A DNA stretch of 64,000 nucleotides from positions 186,001 to 250,000 of the forward strand of contig JADNRX010000011.1 of assembly GCA_015501595.1 (NCBI GenBank). The letters are read 5' to 3'. The position numbers and the translations under genes are program-made. Below the pieces are notes generated by a model. It was not told where the DNA came from. It saw only the letters and a list, made by a program, of their open reading frames with translations, and searched no databases. Each line of letters begins with the position of its first letter. Position 1 is the first letter of the stretch. Below are positions 1 to 11,610 of the stretch, in pieces. This DNA is from Hymenopellis radicata. Taxonomy: Eukaryota; Basidiomycota; Agaricomycetes; Agaricales; Physalacriaceae.

Positions 1-887
1 AAGTCTTGGAGGAGGAGACGAGGAAGCCGACTGCAGTACTTGGACCTGTCGTGACGCTGGAAACGCAAGTGGAAGAGACTACTGCCGATGCTGGCGCAAA
101 GTCGTTGTTTGACGATGATAATGTCACACCTGCAGGTCTCGTCGATCAAGCAGAACGGCAGGATCATTCGCTCAGTAACGGCAGCAGCGCCTCTATAGCG
201 CTTCGTATGAACGGAACCTCGACGCCTATCCCGACAGCACAAACATTGGAGACTGTATTGGAACAACCAGTTTCGCTTCAGAACTCGCATCGTCTACGAA
301 TTGATCGGTCCACGCTGTCTCCGACACCCACGCAGAAGAAAAGGGCCACGAGAGCTTCGAATCGATTCAAGGAACAGACGGATGCTCACTCTGATCCAGC
401 TCACTCGGATACTCCGAACCCACCAGCCGAGACTTATGCATTCAATCTGTCGCACGTCATGGATTTCGCGCATGGGGCGAACGAAGAGGCCGTGCAGATT
501 GTGCTCAGGCGTGGACGTGGACGGCCTCCAAAGAGAAAGATTACAGAAGGAGACGAGGAGATGGCGGTGGAGACTGCAGCATACGAACCACGACAGCTTC
601 GGTCTGCCGGCAGCAGGAGGGAAGTTGAACGTATACCCAAGCGGATGCGGGTTGAGATGTACGACGTTTCTCCGGATGCTGGAGATGGGACAGCGGAATC
701 GAGCACTGGGCACGAGGATGACGTTAAGTTTGAGGATGTGGGCACACCGTCACTGACGAGCCTTACGAGCCGGCATAGTGTTCCTAGCGATGACACGTTG
801 AATGGGGTTGTACAGACGAAGGAGCAGCAGCTGGAGGAGGAGCAGGACGCGGACGGAGAATACGACGATGAGATAGAAGACATGTAG
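1..887 (+). CDS. C-terminal part of an AT-hook protein (5' end outside window)
   Basis: One open frame runs from the window edge to a TAG at 885-887, giving about 294 residues with no in-frame ATG that looks like a true start, so the beginning lies upstream. The protein is polar and low in complexity. Its one clear motif is an AT-hook (RGRGRPPKRK, around base 510-540) followed by further basic patches, and the tail is strongly acidic. An AT-hook binds the minor groove of AT-rich DNA, so a chromatin or transcription role is likely. The domains that would name the family must lie upstream. No intron is needed in the visible part. It is transcribed in the same direction as the next gene, with about 230 bases between them. 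I do not recognise the family. Confidence 0.7.
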   Translation, partial: VLEEETRKPTAVLGPVVTLETQVEETTADAGAKSLFDDDNVTPAGLVDQAERQDHSLSNGSSASIALRMNGTSTPIPTAQTLETVLEQPVSLQNSHRLRIDRSTLSPTPTQKKRATRASNRFKEQTDAHSDPAHSDTPNPPAETYAFNLSHVMDFAHGANEEAVQIVLRRGRGRPPKRKITEGDEEMAVETAAYEPRQLRSAGSRREVERIPKRMRVEMYDVSPDAGDGTAESSTGHEDDVKFEDVGTPSLTSLTSRHSVPSDDTLNGVVQTKEQQLEEEQDADGEYDDEIEDM

Positions 888-1120
888 GATATATAGCTGT
901 GTGTAGTGTGTAGTGTATAATGCACTGTGGTACAACTGTGGTATACGGATGATGTGTTCTGTATTTGGCAGGGTCGGCGGAAGTAAACAGCGTGACGAAC
1001 CATGCACGCAGACCGACCCAAATCGCACTGAGAATCAATCCAGAATGAGCAGCCAAAAGTGAGAGTCAGTGTCGGGTCTTTAGTGTGGCTGACGATCATG
1101 TTGGCAGTGACGGCCCGCCG

Positions 1121-2796
1121 ATGCAATACATTGCGCCTAGCGACTCGCGCAGGGATGTTGGCCTCGACGCCCCAGTGCGTCCGTTTCGTCTGCTAGCTCA
1201 CGACCGGTTTGCTTACTTTCTTAGACCCCTTTTTCGCATCAGAGTCTTGGACAGGCCCTTGGGAACCATTTAGGCCCGCCTACCGCCTACCATCGCCCGC
1301 CCGACTACCGCCAGTCTCCTACCCCGTCCCCGATACACCCCCATCACGCCCATGTCCAGCAGCAGCAGCAGCAACAACAACAACATGTCCACGCTCATCC
1401 TAATGGCGCGCCCTCCAGCAGCTCGTCCTACGCGAGCTCCGCGTCGCCGCAGATGTCGCTCAAACGCAAGCTCGTCGACGGGAACATTGCGATGCAGAAG
1501 CGGCGGCGCGACGTCGAGGACACCGTGGTCGACGGCTATGACGGCGGGCAGGGCGCCAAGCACTGGACGGACGACGAGAAGACCAAGCTGTTCAACTGGC
1601 TGATGGGGCCTGGCCAGGACGAGCACTGGAACTCGCTTCGCGCGACCAAGAACTCGTGCCTCCGGGAGGTACGTGTTTCGGACGGTTCTCAACTTAATGT
1701 TAACACTAACGGGGTTACTGCGACTTAGTGTGCGATGCAGGTGTTTGGCAGCAAGAAGACGTATCAGGCGCTCAAGGGATGCTATGAACGGAATTTTAAT
1801 CTGTTCAAGCAGATTTACGCTTTTGAGTCGTGGGCGCATCAGCTGGGGTCGAATGTGTCCTCGAGCGGTATGAGTGAGGCCGATCGGCTAAAGGAGTATG
1901 AACGACGATTGCAAGGTGCTAAGAAAGCGGGATGCGACGTCGGAAATATAACGGCGCGGACTATAGATCATTGGCATCGTGCGGGCTGGTATCAACTGTT
2001 CTACACGCGGTACGCTCTCTTTTACTCCAATAGGCCTCTTCCTCCTCATATATATTTCTAGGTGGCATGGGGATCCTGCGACAACCAAACCGAGCTCGCA
2101 GCGCAACGGCATGTCGTCTCATGCAGGTGGGGATGATATCGACGTTGACTTAAGCGACGGTGGCGGTGGTGGTGTTAATCTCGACTTTGAATCCAACCTC
2201 ACCGCGCTCAGCAACTCGCATGAGCCGCTCAGCTTTGTCGCCTCCCAACAGCCTGCACCACCTCCACCACCACCTCATCCGATACCCCAGCCAACGCCAT
2301 CGCATCATCATGTACCCCCTCCGCCACATCATCATTCGCATCCTCCCTCCTCCTCCTCCACCGCATCATATTGCGCCTCCGCCACCCATCCCTCTTTCTC
2401 CTCATCCCGAACCTGCGATGCCGCCTCTGGGTAATTTCGTCTTCCACAGGGCATGCTCTCCGCCGTTATGCAGTACCTCCAGATACAAACGCAAACCAGC
2501 AAGATGAAGCTGGACTATCTGCGCCGGCGGGAAGAACGAGAGGAGAAGGAGAGTCTACAGCGTCTAGAGATCGAGAGGCTGCGCAACCAGAGGCAGCAGG
2601 CCGAGCAAGACCACAACAAGCAGCTCACGAACCAGAAGCATAAGGCTGATAGGGCTATTGTGAGCTAGTCTTCATTTCTTTTCCCGAGTCACTTGCTGAG
2701 CGCCATTCTTCTCAGGCGCTGCTCGAAAACCCCAACATTGATCCTTCCGTCAAGGCCGCGGCGGGGGAGTATTTAAAGAAAGCGTTCATGGACTAG
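1121..2796 (+). CDS. Myb/SANT-like DNA-binding protein with poly-Q and coiled-coil tail
   Basis: Start is the ATG at 1121; the frame continues through introns at about 1175-1225 (GTGCGT...TTAG), 1669-1728 and 2010-2061. Exon 2 carries a poly-glutamine run. The core contains a tryptophan-rich helix (HWTDDEKTKLFNWLMGP), then a conserved block (RATKNSCLRECAMQVFGSK) split by the third exon junction, and KTYQALKGCYERNF. This arrangement is typical of a Myb/SANT-like family found in basidiomycetes. A His/Pro-rich linker follows, then a charged coiled coil (MKLDYLRRREEREEKESLQR) and a short C-terminal helix ending in AFMD. The junction near 2320-2449 is unresolved: the only GT-AG pair directly at hand would make a 19-base intron, and the proline-rich reading frame changes there, so a longer intron or a base error is likely. 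Probably a nuclear transcription regulator; its targets are unknown. Confidence 0.75.
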
Positions 2797-3192
2797 GTCA
2801 CCCACCTAGTTAAATTATTTGCATACCTACCTCGTGTATACCATGTAGTCTGTATTTTTATCACTGACAGTCGTGTTTAGGGGGACGCGTACTTGTATAC
2901 ACGCGCGAATCAGTTCGCTTCTACAAAGTGAACTAGGGAATAACCTAAACTGACATCCGTCCCTGAACTGGACGAGTGGGAATGAATCGAACACCTCTGT
3001 CCGAATTGGGCGGGCTTCGTTGAATATCCCGGCCATGAATCAAACTGGTGTGGACGTGGTTTGACTTGAGGAACGTGTTCGACGTTCAACCCAGGAACCA
3101 CGCGTTGACCTGGTCTATCCAATGGGATGGCTATCAAAAATGTATACAAGAATACAGATACTGTACAGCAGGTAGTATATATACACCTTTTC
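2797..3192. other. Convergent intergenic region
   Basis: About 400 bases between the stop of the Myb-like gene (+) and the stop of homocitrate synthase (-). It presumably holds both 3' ends. I see no convincing coding frame, repeat or RNA gene. Confidence 0.6.
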
Positions 3193-4966
3193 CTAGTCGC
3201 GCTCTCTTGATGAGCTTGCCTCCCTCTGTCCGTTCGACTCTCCTCTGTGCTTCCTCAACAGACGATCCAGAGCCTCCTTCTGGCCAACAGCCAGTTCGCC
3301 GGACTGGATTCCAGAGTGATAGATCCGGAGGAGCGAGTCGACGTCGTCCATGGATTGCGTCCGAACGTCGGCCAGTTCCTTGATCTTGGATGTCGCATCC
3401 TTAATCTGGAATGACAGGAAACGTCAGCGACCGATATCGCCAGGATAGCAAGATTAATTTACCTCGTCGTCAGTGAGCGTGAGACCAAGCTGTTCCACAC
3501 GCGACTTGACGGCGTTCCAGCCGGTAAGGCGGTGTCTACAATACGGTTAAGACAGAAGGACGTCGATACTACAGAAAACTGACCCAATAGAGACATAGCG
3601 CGTGAGACCAAAGTCCTCTGGCTTGAGGATCTCATACGTGCTGGGGTTGTTCAAGATCGCCTTGGCATGAATACCAGCCTTGTGCGTGAACGCACAGTAT
3701 CCGCTATAGAACGAGTAAGCATCCCAATCCGCAGAGGCGACATGATGGCGTACGTGATGGGGTTCATGAACGGTATATTGACCTCAACAGCCTCGGCCAC
3801 CAAGTTTTCAATCTCACGGAGCATGGGCAAGTTGTACTTGGCCTTGACATATTCGGGGTTGGCAGCATAAAGGCAGGCGACGAGGCCTCCCAGAGGTGTA
3901 ATGCCGACGCGTTCACCGATCCCGAGGACGGCTGCAAGTGTTGTGAATACGACGCAACGAAGCAGTTCAAATGAAATGGCGTACAAGTATCAATGTGCGT
4001 CGCTCCTGCTTCCAACGCGGTATACGCGTTGGCAATAGCTGCGAAGCGCGTGAGCATGGTTCCAAGCCACGAGAGGAGTGATGCCCACCCATTCCGGTAT
4101 CATTATGCAAGTGGATCTCAATATCACACCCGACAACGCCGCGGAGAGTCCTGACAAGGTCATACACCTGTCTAGGGTTGGCGCAGCCCACCGTGTCAGC
4201 GATGCCGACACGGTTGACGCCAATCTTATCGACCGTCGAGTATATCGACAAGAGGTCAACCAAATCCGAGCGGAAGGAGTCTTCCGAGGAGAATCGGACT
4301 TCGATGCCCTTGGACTTTACAAACTCGATGACCTCGATGGCGGTCTTGGTGATATACGCCATGTCCTTTCCGTGCGAAAACTCGCGGAGGAAGGAGGACG
4401 TGCCGATGACAACGTCGACACCATCAACACCTTCATAATTCGTTAGCGCATGGAAAGAATGAAAACGGCGGCGCGCGTACCCGTCTCGACCGCAATCCGT
4501 GCATCATCCATATGACACCGGATGTGTCGTGAGGATCTTGGACTTCAATCCAAGCTTGCAGATGGCCTCACAGTCCGCGCGCGACTGCTCTGATGCGGCC
4601 GGCGACGTGAGCTCGATGTACTCCACGCCGAATGCGTCGAGGGCCTTGGCGATGGCGATTTTGGTCTTGGTGTCGAAGAATGCATTGGCGAACTGTTCGC
4701 CCTCTGTGTATATTGAGACCGAGTCAGACATGGCATAGTGGAATGAGTCGAACCTCGCAGGGTGCTCTCGATAATGTTAAAATTTGAGATGTTGGATAAG
4801 AAATCAGAGGCGCGGGGGCGTAGGGATTTTGGCGCTGTTGGTCGAGGTTCTTCGCATGGCTGCTGGTTGTCGATCCCCTTTTGCCGTTGGTTGAAGTGCC
4901 GTTCATGGGAACCTGAACCATCTCCTCGTTGGCTGCAGGCTTGTCGCCGTTTTGGTGGGGGCACAT
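3193..4966 (-). CDS. LYS20: Homocitrate synthase, first step of alpha-aminoadipate lysine synthesis
   Basis: Condenses 2-oxoglutarate with acetyl-CoA to homocitrate. The N-terminal end (ATG at 4966) leads into the family signature NPYAP and then [11 protein letters not shown] and [18 protein letters not shown], which holds the catalytic Arg. Further conserved blocks are [83 protein letters not shown] and [13 protein letters not shown] (metal-binding TIM-barrel and lid). Length and exon order fit the family. Two single-base faults break the frame. One base is missing in the run at 4814-4818, between NPYAP and ASDFL. One extra base lies near 4524-4530, where the family reads [12 protein letters not shown]. 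Outside these points the reading frame is intact, so I treat the gene as functional with consensus errors rather than as a pseudogene. The C-terminal extension ends at TAG 3193-3195. Confidence 0.93.
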
Positions 4967-5350
4967 AGTGTTTTAGTTTGAAGAGAGACGGAGGGAAGGA
5001 CGGACTAGAGAGAGGATGGACGAGATCAAGTTGTTAGTGGTTTAAAAGAAATTTTGAGCAGCTATAATTGAGTCATTTCATCACATGATACGGTATCATC
5101 CAATCACAACACAGCTAGATATCGGTTCATTCGTCCGAACTGAACAGCCTAACATGATTGGCTCGCTTGCACATTCTTGGCGACTCAAAACAATTCGACA
5201 ACGCTATTAAGATGCATAAAGTACAGATGTCGGCGTGAGGAGGCTATATATGTGCTATGATTACAGTGAGATAGTCTTGGAGATAGTCTAAAACTGGGCA
5301 ACGGCTGAGTGGTGATGCAAGCAATCAGAAACAGGGAACGCTTCAGTGCA
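4967..5350. other. Intergenic region upstream of LYS20
   Basis: About 380 bases between the homocitrate synthase start and the stop of the J protein, both on the minus strand. It should contain the LYS20 promoter and the terminator of the J-protein gene. No specific site could be assigned. Confidence 0.5.
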
Positions 5351-7229
5351 TTACTGAGGCGCGCAATCAGGCTCATGAGGGCCGTGGCCGTGGTATCCAT
5401 CCTCGTCATCCTCGTCGTCCTCCCAATCGTCCTCGTTCTGGCCGAACTGGTGTGGAAACCCTTGGTCAAAGAAACCTTGGCTAGCCGGAAAAGATCGGGC
5501 ACGCACGTCGACGATATCACTCTCCTCGAACTTTGCCTCATCAACAACCTCCGGTGCTGGTTCAACATCGCTCTTCTTCGGCGGTAGTAATGCCTCCACC
5601 GCCTGAAGGTTGATGATGAGAAACTATGTCACCCTAACAAACCAAAACGGTCCAGCTCACCTTAGGATCAACGGTCTTGAGCCATTGCGAATCCGGCATC
5701 TCAATCTCAAAGACAACGTATAGGTCGCCCTTTTGGTCTGGGGTCTTGTGGATAGGCATGCCCTCGCGTCGGAGAACAATGGAATCATCGGGTTTCAGGA
5801 TCTTGCCTGGCGGGCTTGTTACTTTGATGCCTCGTCCATCCAAATGCGTCACGAGTATTCGCGAGAAGCCAAACAGTGCCTCAGAGAGAGTAATCTTGAT
5901 AGTCGTGAGGAGGTCGTTACCAGACCGCTCAAAACTGGAATGAGGTTCAGCTTTGAGCACAAACACCACATCGCCAGCAGGTAGACCAGGCTACAAACGA
6001 TAGGTTAGGGAAGATCGCGAAATTTAAGAACATTCTGACCTCTTGATCCCCAGCACCAGCTAATACGATGCGCTGTCTGTTAGTCATGCCCTTCTCCACG
6101 AAGATTTCCTGGCGTTTCTTTTCCTTGACAGTTTTCTCACCCTTGCACTTTTTGCAACTACGTCAAACGATCAGTAAGATTATGGCGACGGCTTAAATTT
6201 GCCTCACGTGTCTTTAGCCTTGAACTTCTCGCCCTTGCCGTCACATTCATGACAAGCCGCTCGTCCAGTGCTATAAGTACCGGGTGAAACCTGCCAGAGG
6301 TTAGTACTTTAGTTGCGGCACAGACGCGCCAACATGCGGACGAACCTGACTATGTATATAATTCCAACCCTTCCCTTCGCACGTAGAACATTGTTTCGGC
6401 TTTGCGTGTCCTTTGCCACCAGTCCTATAAGCGAGCTTGAGAGTGGCCTATACATGTTAAATGCGCACGCACCCTTTACACGTCCCACATGGCACCTCGC
6501 GTTCCATATCCATCTTGACGTGCTTTCCGTTGTATAGATCCTCAAGCGTCACCTCATACGGAATGATGGAATCCTGGCCTTTCGTTCTTCGACTAGGTCC
6601 TCCGCCGCCGCCGCCAAGGTCAAACTCAACCCGCCGAAGCCACCGCCTCCGAAGCCGCCAGAGGTGAAGAACTGGGCAAACAGGTCGTCCATTCCAGCTG
6701 AAGAGCCAGGGCCACCGAGACCGCCCATGCCACGTTCGTCGTATATAGCTCGCGATTCTGGATCACTCAGGATCTCGTATCTAGGCAATATAAGCATATA
6801 TAGACAGAGGGAACATACTGCTTACGCTGCAGCCATTTCCTGGAACCGTTGGCTGGCTTCCGGGTCATTCGGGTTCTGTAGACCGTTTAGAAACGTGTAG
6901 ATAGAGCGAGGTCACTCGCCGTACTTTGTCCTATATGCGAAAGTCAAGCATGCGAAATGGAGAGGCGAGTAGGACGTACTGGATGCTGTTCCTTGGCCTT
7001 GGAAGAATAACATGAGGATGAGGAGGCAGCAAGGAGACACAATCACACTTTTTTCCGATACGCCTTCTTGATATCGCCTAATTCTGTTGAGTACATTGGC
7101 ATACACTGAAGGCTGTAGCGCACCTTCACTTGCATCTGGCGAGAGGCCAAGGAGGTCGTATAGCTCGGTTTCAACGGGCGGCACTGCAGATAGTCAGCAG
7201 GGACGAAGACATGAAAAGCGGGAGATACT
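5351..7229 (-). CDS. YDJ1: Type I (DnaJ/Ydj1-like) Hsp40 co-chaperone, probably farnesylated
   Basis: Delivers non-native proteins to Hsp70 and stimulates its ATPase. The J domain is split over several small exons: MPPVETELYDLLG, a helix with DIKKAYRKK, the HPDK motif and RFQEMAAAYEILSDPESR. A Gly/Phe-rich region follows. Next come four CxxCxGxG zinc modules (CGTC, CSTC, CHEC, CKKC) and the C-terminal substrate-binding domains. An acidic tail ends in CAPQ, a CaaX box with Q last, as expected for farnesylation and membrane association. The start codon appears to be split by an intron: exon 1 ends in A (7229), a 45-base intron covers 7184-7228, and exon 2 begins with TG. One base is missing in the CCC run at 6630-6632, in the Gly-rich region; the frame is otherwise continuous. 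The gene is divergent to the Rcm1-like gene, with about 445 bases between the two starts. Confidence 0.93.
7184..7228 (-). other. Intron splitting the YDJ1 start codon
   Basis: On the minus strand this 45-base segment begins GTATCT, contains GCTGAC as a likely branch site, and ends CTGCAG. Removing it joins CAA to TGCCGCC and creates the only ATG in frame with the conserved start PPVETELYDLLG. Exon 2 itself has no upstream ATG in frame. Confidence 0.6.
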
Positions 7230-7674
7230 TGCTCGTCAAGAGCTCGTAGTTATGGCAGAACGAAAGAGACGCGTCGGCCTGACCGAGCTATTTCCCAAAA
7301 AATTCGTGGGAAAGTTCGGAGCAATATAAATTTGATTTTTTTTGTCCTTTTCTCTTTCTCGACGCGTCTCTCATTGTCAACGCTCGGTCGTCGCTCTCCC
7401 CCTCCCCTGTGAGTAATTCCTTCTTGTATCCCTTCCATGATGTCCAAATATTATCTACATTGTCCAACGCGGTGTTCTTCACCTCGCCTGACGAGAACAA
7501 AACCTGATTCCTCTTCATTTATCACTTCTCTTCGACTTTTTCGCTTACATTTTCTCCCCAGATTAATCCCTGCATTCTTCGATGTTCGACGTTGTCAGTC
7601 TGTAATATACACATGCATGTTTCCCTCGTAGTCGCCCAGCATCAATATGGCTGATGCCTATACGTAGAATCGCA

Positions 7675-9516
7675 ATGAACTTTTATTTCGAAGCCGCCAA
7701 AACGCTCGACAGCCTCGATAACAAAAAAGGCTCCATTAAAGGCATCCTCGCGACTCTACCTGAGAAGGACCGTAAACGCACCGCTGCTCTCGTCATCGAA
7801 ACCTTGAAATGTATGCCCAAGGTCCAGCGCCACGACCGACACTCATTCGCGTGTAGACAAGGCGTCCTTGACCCACATAATCAACGAAGCCAAGTTGCTC
7901 AAAGAAGAGAAGAAAAAGATAACATCCATGAACCTTGCTCTAGTGCTTGTCCACGACATACTCCTTGCTCGCGGAATCCAGGCCGGTGACGGTCCCATCA
8001 AGCAGGCCGTTCTCCGCCACAAAGCGCGTCTCAATGGCGAACTGCAAAAACTCAAGATAAAGCGCGGCTACACATCCAACGAACAATTAGCGGACAACGG
8101 TGATGAACGTGCTGGTTAGTGAATAATTGCTTCTATCAGGATTATTGTGCTGACCGTCGCGTTGTAGCTCAAATACCTCGATATGTACGCGTAAATACGT
8201 CGATGTGGTCCACCGACGACGCGATCAAGGCATATATAGCCAAGGGCTTTACACTGACAGGACCAACCACGCCCAAGTAAGCTTTAACATTTAACAAGCC
8301 GACATTCCTTGACGTCTAACAAACACGTCCATCCAGAGGGTTTTCTCGTGACGAACACATTCACGACTTACTCCTCTTTTCTGCCCAGGCAGCCTTCCAA
8401 GACGACCCCCTTTACAAGTCGGGAAAAATGATACTTCAGGACAAGGCCTCTTGCTTCCCCGCCGTCGTCCTCAATCCTCCGTCCGGGGAAGAATCGACCG
8501 TGATCGATGCAACAGCAGCACCCGGAAACAAAACGACACACCTCAGCGCGCTAATGGGCAATGAAGGCAAAGTCAGTTACACCTCCCTCTTCCAAGTCTT
8601 ACAAGTTACTCATCCAGTCCTAGCTATACGCTTTCGAGCGTGATAAGAAGCGCTTCAAAACGCTACAAATGATGACAACGAAAGCGGGATGCAAAAACGT
8701 CGAAGCACTCAACTTGGATTTTCTGACTACAGACCCACTGGATCCCAAATTCGCCCAAGTATCCCACATGTGAGTCGCTTTCACAATCATCGCTCCAACT
8801 GAACCCTGTTTTTGAAGCCTTTTGGATCCTTCCTGTAGCGGGTCGGGAATCGTGAATCGCCTTGATCATCTCCTCACCACTGGTTTGTCTCTTCTGCAGC
8901 CTCGGGCCGACGAATAGCTCATTGCTCATTGCTCAACTTCGTATAGAGGAAGAAAACGAAACAGAGCAAGAGGACCGCCTCCAAAAGCTAGCTTCGTTCC
9001 AACTTCTCATGATCAGACATGCCATGAAGTGTAAATATCCAATCAACCCGCTATATCTCGACTTACCCACTCCCATAGTCCCCGGAGTCCAACGAATCGT
9101 TTACTCAACGTGTAGTATCCACGCGACTGAAAATGAACACGTCGTTCGAGAAGCCCTTACGACAGAAGACGGTTTGTTCAAGTTGGATTCGCGCGAAAAC
9201 GTCTTACCGCAATGGCCACGACGGGGGATGCCCGAAGAGATGGACGATCCAAGTACGATACATTTCAACATGCCGCATCATTGAAATTTCAACTTTTCTT
9301 ACAGCGCAAGCGGCATCCGTAATTCGCTGCAGCCCAGGAGAAGACGCCACAAACGGATTCTTCGTGTCATGCTTCGTGCGCGGCTCTGCACCGAGCGGTA
9401 CAATAAAGCGGAAATTGGATGTCGTGGCAACGGATGAGCGCAAGAAGAAAAGGCGGAAGAAGCAAAGAGTGGCGGCAGGCAGCGTGACTCAGTTTCCGAC
9501 ACAGTTACAAAACTAG
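7675..9516 (+). CDS. RCM1: 25S rRNA (cytosine-C5) methyltransferase, Rcm1/NSUN5 family
   Basis: Methylates a cytosine in the large-subunit rRNA during ribosome assembly, using S-adenosylmethionine. I chose the ATG giving MNFYFEAAKTLD because the family begins this way; an ATG 21 bases upstream (7654) is in frame but adds no conserved residues. Seven or more introns are all in phase. Motifs are an N-terminal RNA-binding segment, VRVNTSMWSTDDA, the SAM site (DATAAPGNKTTHLSALMG), motif IV DPSCSGSGIVNR, and motif VI with the catalytic Cys in VYSTCSIH. The tail is very basic (KKKRRKKQR), consistent with a nucleolar location. No frame disruptions. It is divergent from the YDJ1 gene and convergent with BBP. 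Confidence 0.93.
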
Positions 9517-9809
9517 CGAACAAAATTATGCTATGATATTGGGTTGCACTTCGAGAAATAATGACATAACGATGCTGGAGGTCTCTCGTTAGTAGGAAAT
9601 AAGCCTACACTCCCCTGAACTTGAGTAAGTTTTACCGATGAATACCCACTGTCCGTGCTGTTACGAATGAAGGAGCTGCGAACGAGGAAGACTGTGAAAT
9701 GATGGAAAGGATCTTGAGCGAGCGGGAGCTAAGCTAAGGGAGGTGAGGCGGAAGGCTTTTAGTGCTGGCGCGTTAGAACGTGAGGAATAATAAGATCAGA
9801 GATTTTCGT

Positions 9810-11610
9810 TTAGCCTTGTTGAGCATATTGGCCTTGATAGTAGGAGGCATAGTTGGAGGAATAGTCGCCCTGTTGCTGGTAACCAGGCTGTTGGTAGCCT
9901 CCCCATTGCTGTCCTCCACCATATCCACCACCCGGAGCGCCACCGTATCCACCGCCATATCCTCCCTGCTGCTGAGGCTGGACGTTGGTGATCCAGGCCT
10001 CAGGACGACGCCAAGGGGGGATGTTCGTTCCGCCGCCGGTGATATCATGGCCAGCAGGCGGCGCAGCCCAAGATGGTTTGGAAAGGTCAACGCCGGGCGC
10101 GCCAGCACTCTCTCCAAGTTCAGCCATGAGACTGGCGTATTCGGAGTCGAAGCCACGCGGAGGCATGCCGCCACCAGGAGGAGGCGGTGGAGGGGCCATC
10201 ATGGGAGCGTTGGGGTCTTTATTGACGGTGCAATCACGAGCCATATGGCCGGCGCTACCACAGACACGACAGATGATATTGGCGGTGAAGTTACGCTGCT
10301 CTGGGCAGTCGTACTTGCGATGTCCAACACCACCGCAGTTCTGGCAAATCTGATTTTCGTCGTCCCGCAGCGTACCGTTAAGAGCGGCGAGCTCTCGAAG
10401 TTGATTGCGCTTGTGGTCATTCTGACCCTCTGGAGTAGACGCGGCCTGTAAAACGTGAGTATTGCAAGTGCGGAAAAAGTAGAAGGGTAGCTACCGTTTC
10501 AATGACTCGATTGATCATCTTAACACAGGCGGCGACCTTCTCGTCCGTATCAGCGAGGATCAGGCAGTGAAGGTCTTCCTCTGCGTCGTCGGCATACTGG
10601 TCGGGACGAGCCTTGCCCTCCTTCACACTGCCTTTGCCACGAATGCTGATCTTCGCACCACTCTCCTTCTCCATTTTCTTCAAACTGTTTCCACGGGGAC
10701 CCACGAGGAGTCCGAAAAAGTTGATTTCCGGAAACTCTTTGACAGGAATGTAGACCTTGTCGGAGGGACGCTGAGAGCGCTTTTGCTGCTGATATTCAAC
10801 GGGTGGGCGAAAGTTTGGATCATTTTTCATGGCGCGGTCAACGAGCCGGATGCGTTCATCTTCGAGTTTTTTGCGGTAGCGGACTTCGCGGGTGTTGGTC
10901 CTACGACCATGACCATCATAGGTAGGGGGTGGGGAAGGGGATCTGACAAAGGAGTCAGACTAGTTAACAAAAGCAGATAAAAGAACATACCTCTCGCGTT
11001 CTGGGGGAATAAAATCGTTGAGTCGTAGCTTTCTATTGATTTCTTCGAGTCTGAGGTGAATTGCGTAGTTGTCGAGCTGGGACTGAGAGACACCGGCAGC
11101 AGAAATGGCCGTTGGGAGACCGGGAATTTCAGTCTTGACTTCGCCCCAGCGACTGCGTCGTTTGCGAGGAGCGTTTGGATCGACTAGTGGTGAGTAACAA
11201 CGAAGGTCAGTGTTAGTATATGGTTAGTACGAAGTCAGCCAGTGCTTTTGAAACAAAAGTGAACACGGTCAAGACAACGTGCAATCCGATATCGCGCAGG
11301 AAAGGCGAGCTCAGGCAGACGCTGCTCAAGGGCTGCATGTATGAATTAGGCTTACCTCGTGGATCGCCCGCTGGCGTTTCTTCTCTGCCTCTCTTTCCAG
11401 GACTGTCGTCGTCGTGCTGTGCTCGCGGATACGCTGAGGGCGAAGGCTGGGCTAGCTGTGGCGGGGCGCTTTCCTCTGTGGGCGCAGGACCGAATCGGCG
11501 GCGCTGCCCAAGTGGCACTATTGGACAAATTAGACGCTTTTACTACTGAAAATTCCGCAAAACGCACCATCATTTGTACCAGTAATTTGGCGAGTGGCGG
11601 GCCTCCACAT
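9810..11610 (-). CDS. MSL5: Branch-point binding protein (SF1/BBP) of the early spliceosome
   Basis: Binds the intron branch site in the commitment complex and bridges to U2AF/Mud2. The small first exon encodes [18 protein letters not shown], matching the usual fungal beginning; it joins exon 2 through an intron ending CCAATAG. Conserved blocks follow in order: [10 protein letters not shown] (U2AF-interacting helix region), [24 protein letters not shown]2 domain ([20 protein letters not shown]), and two zinc knuckles ([14 protein letters not shown] and [14 protein letters not shown]). The C terminus is Pro/Gly/Gln-rich with GGYGG repeats. All junctions checked are in frame. This window is rich in short introns, so the factor fits the setting. 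Stop TAA at 9810-9812. Confidence 0.95.

Noticed and set aside
434..1126. Long open frame antisense to the AT-hook gene
   Set aside because: A shadow of biased codon use opposite a real gene; no conserved motifs and no plausible start.
2431..2449. A 19-base intron in the Myb-like gene
   Set aside because: Far below the minimum seen elsewhere here (about 45 bases), and the phase does not fit; a longer intron or base errors are more likely.
4502..4966. Homocitrate synthase as a true pseudogene
   Set aside because: All catalytic blocks are conserved and the same kind of one-base fault recurs in many unrelated essential genes of the window.
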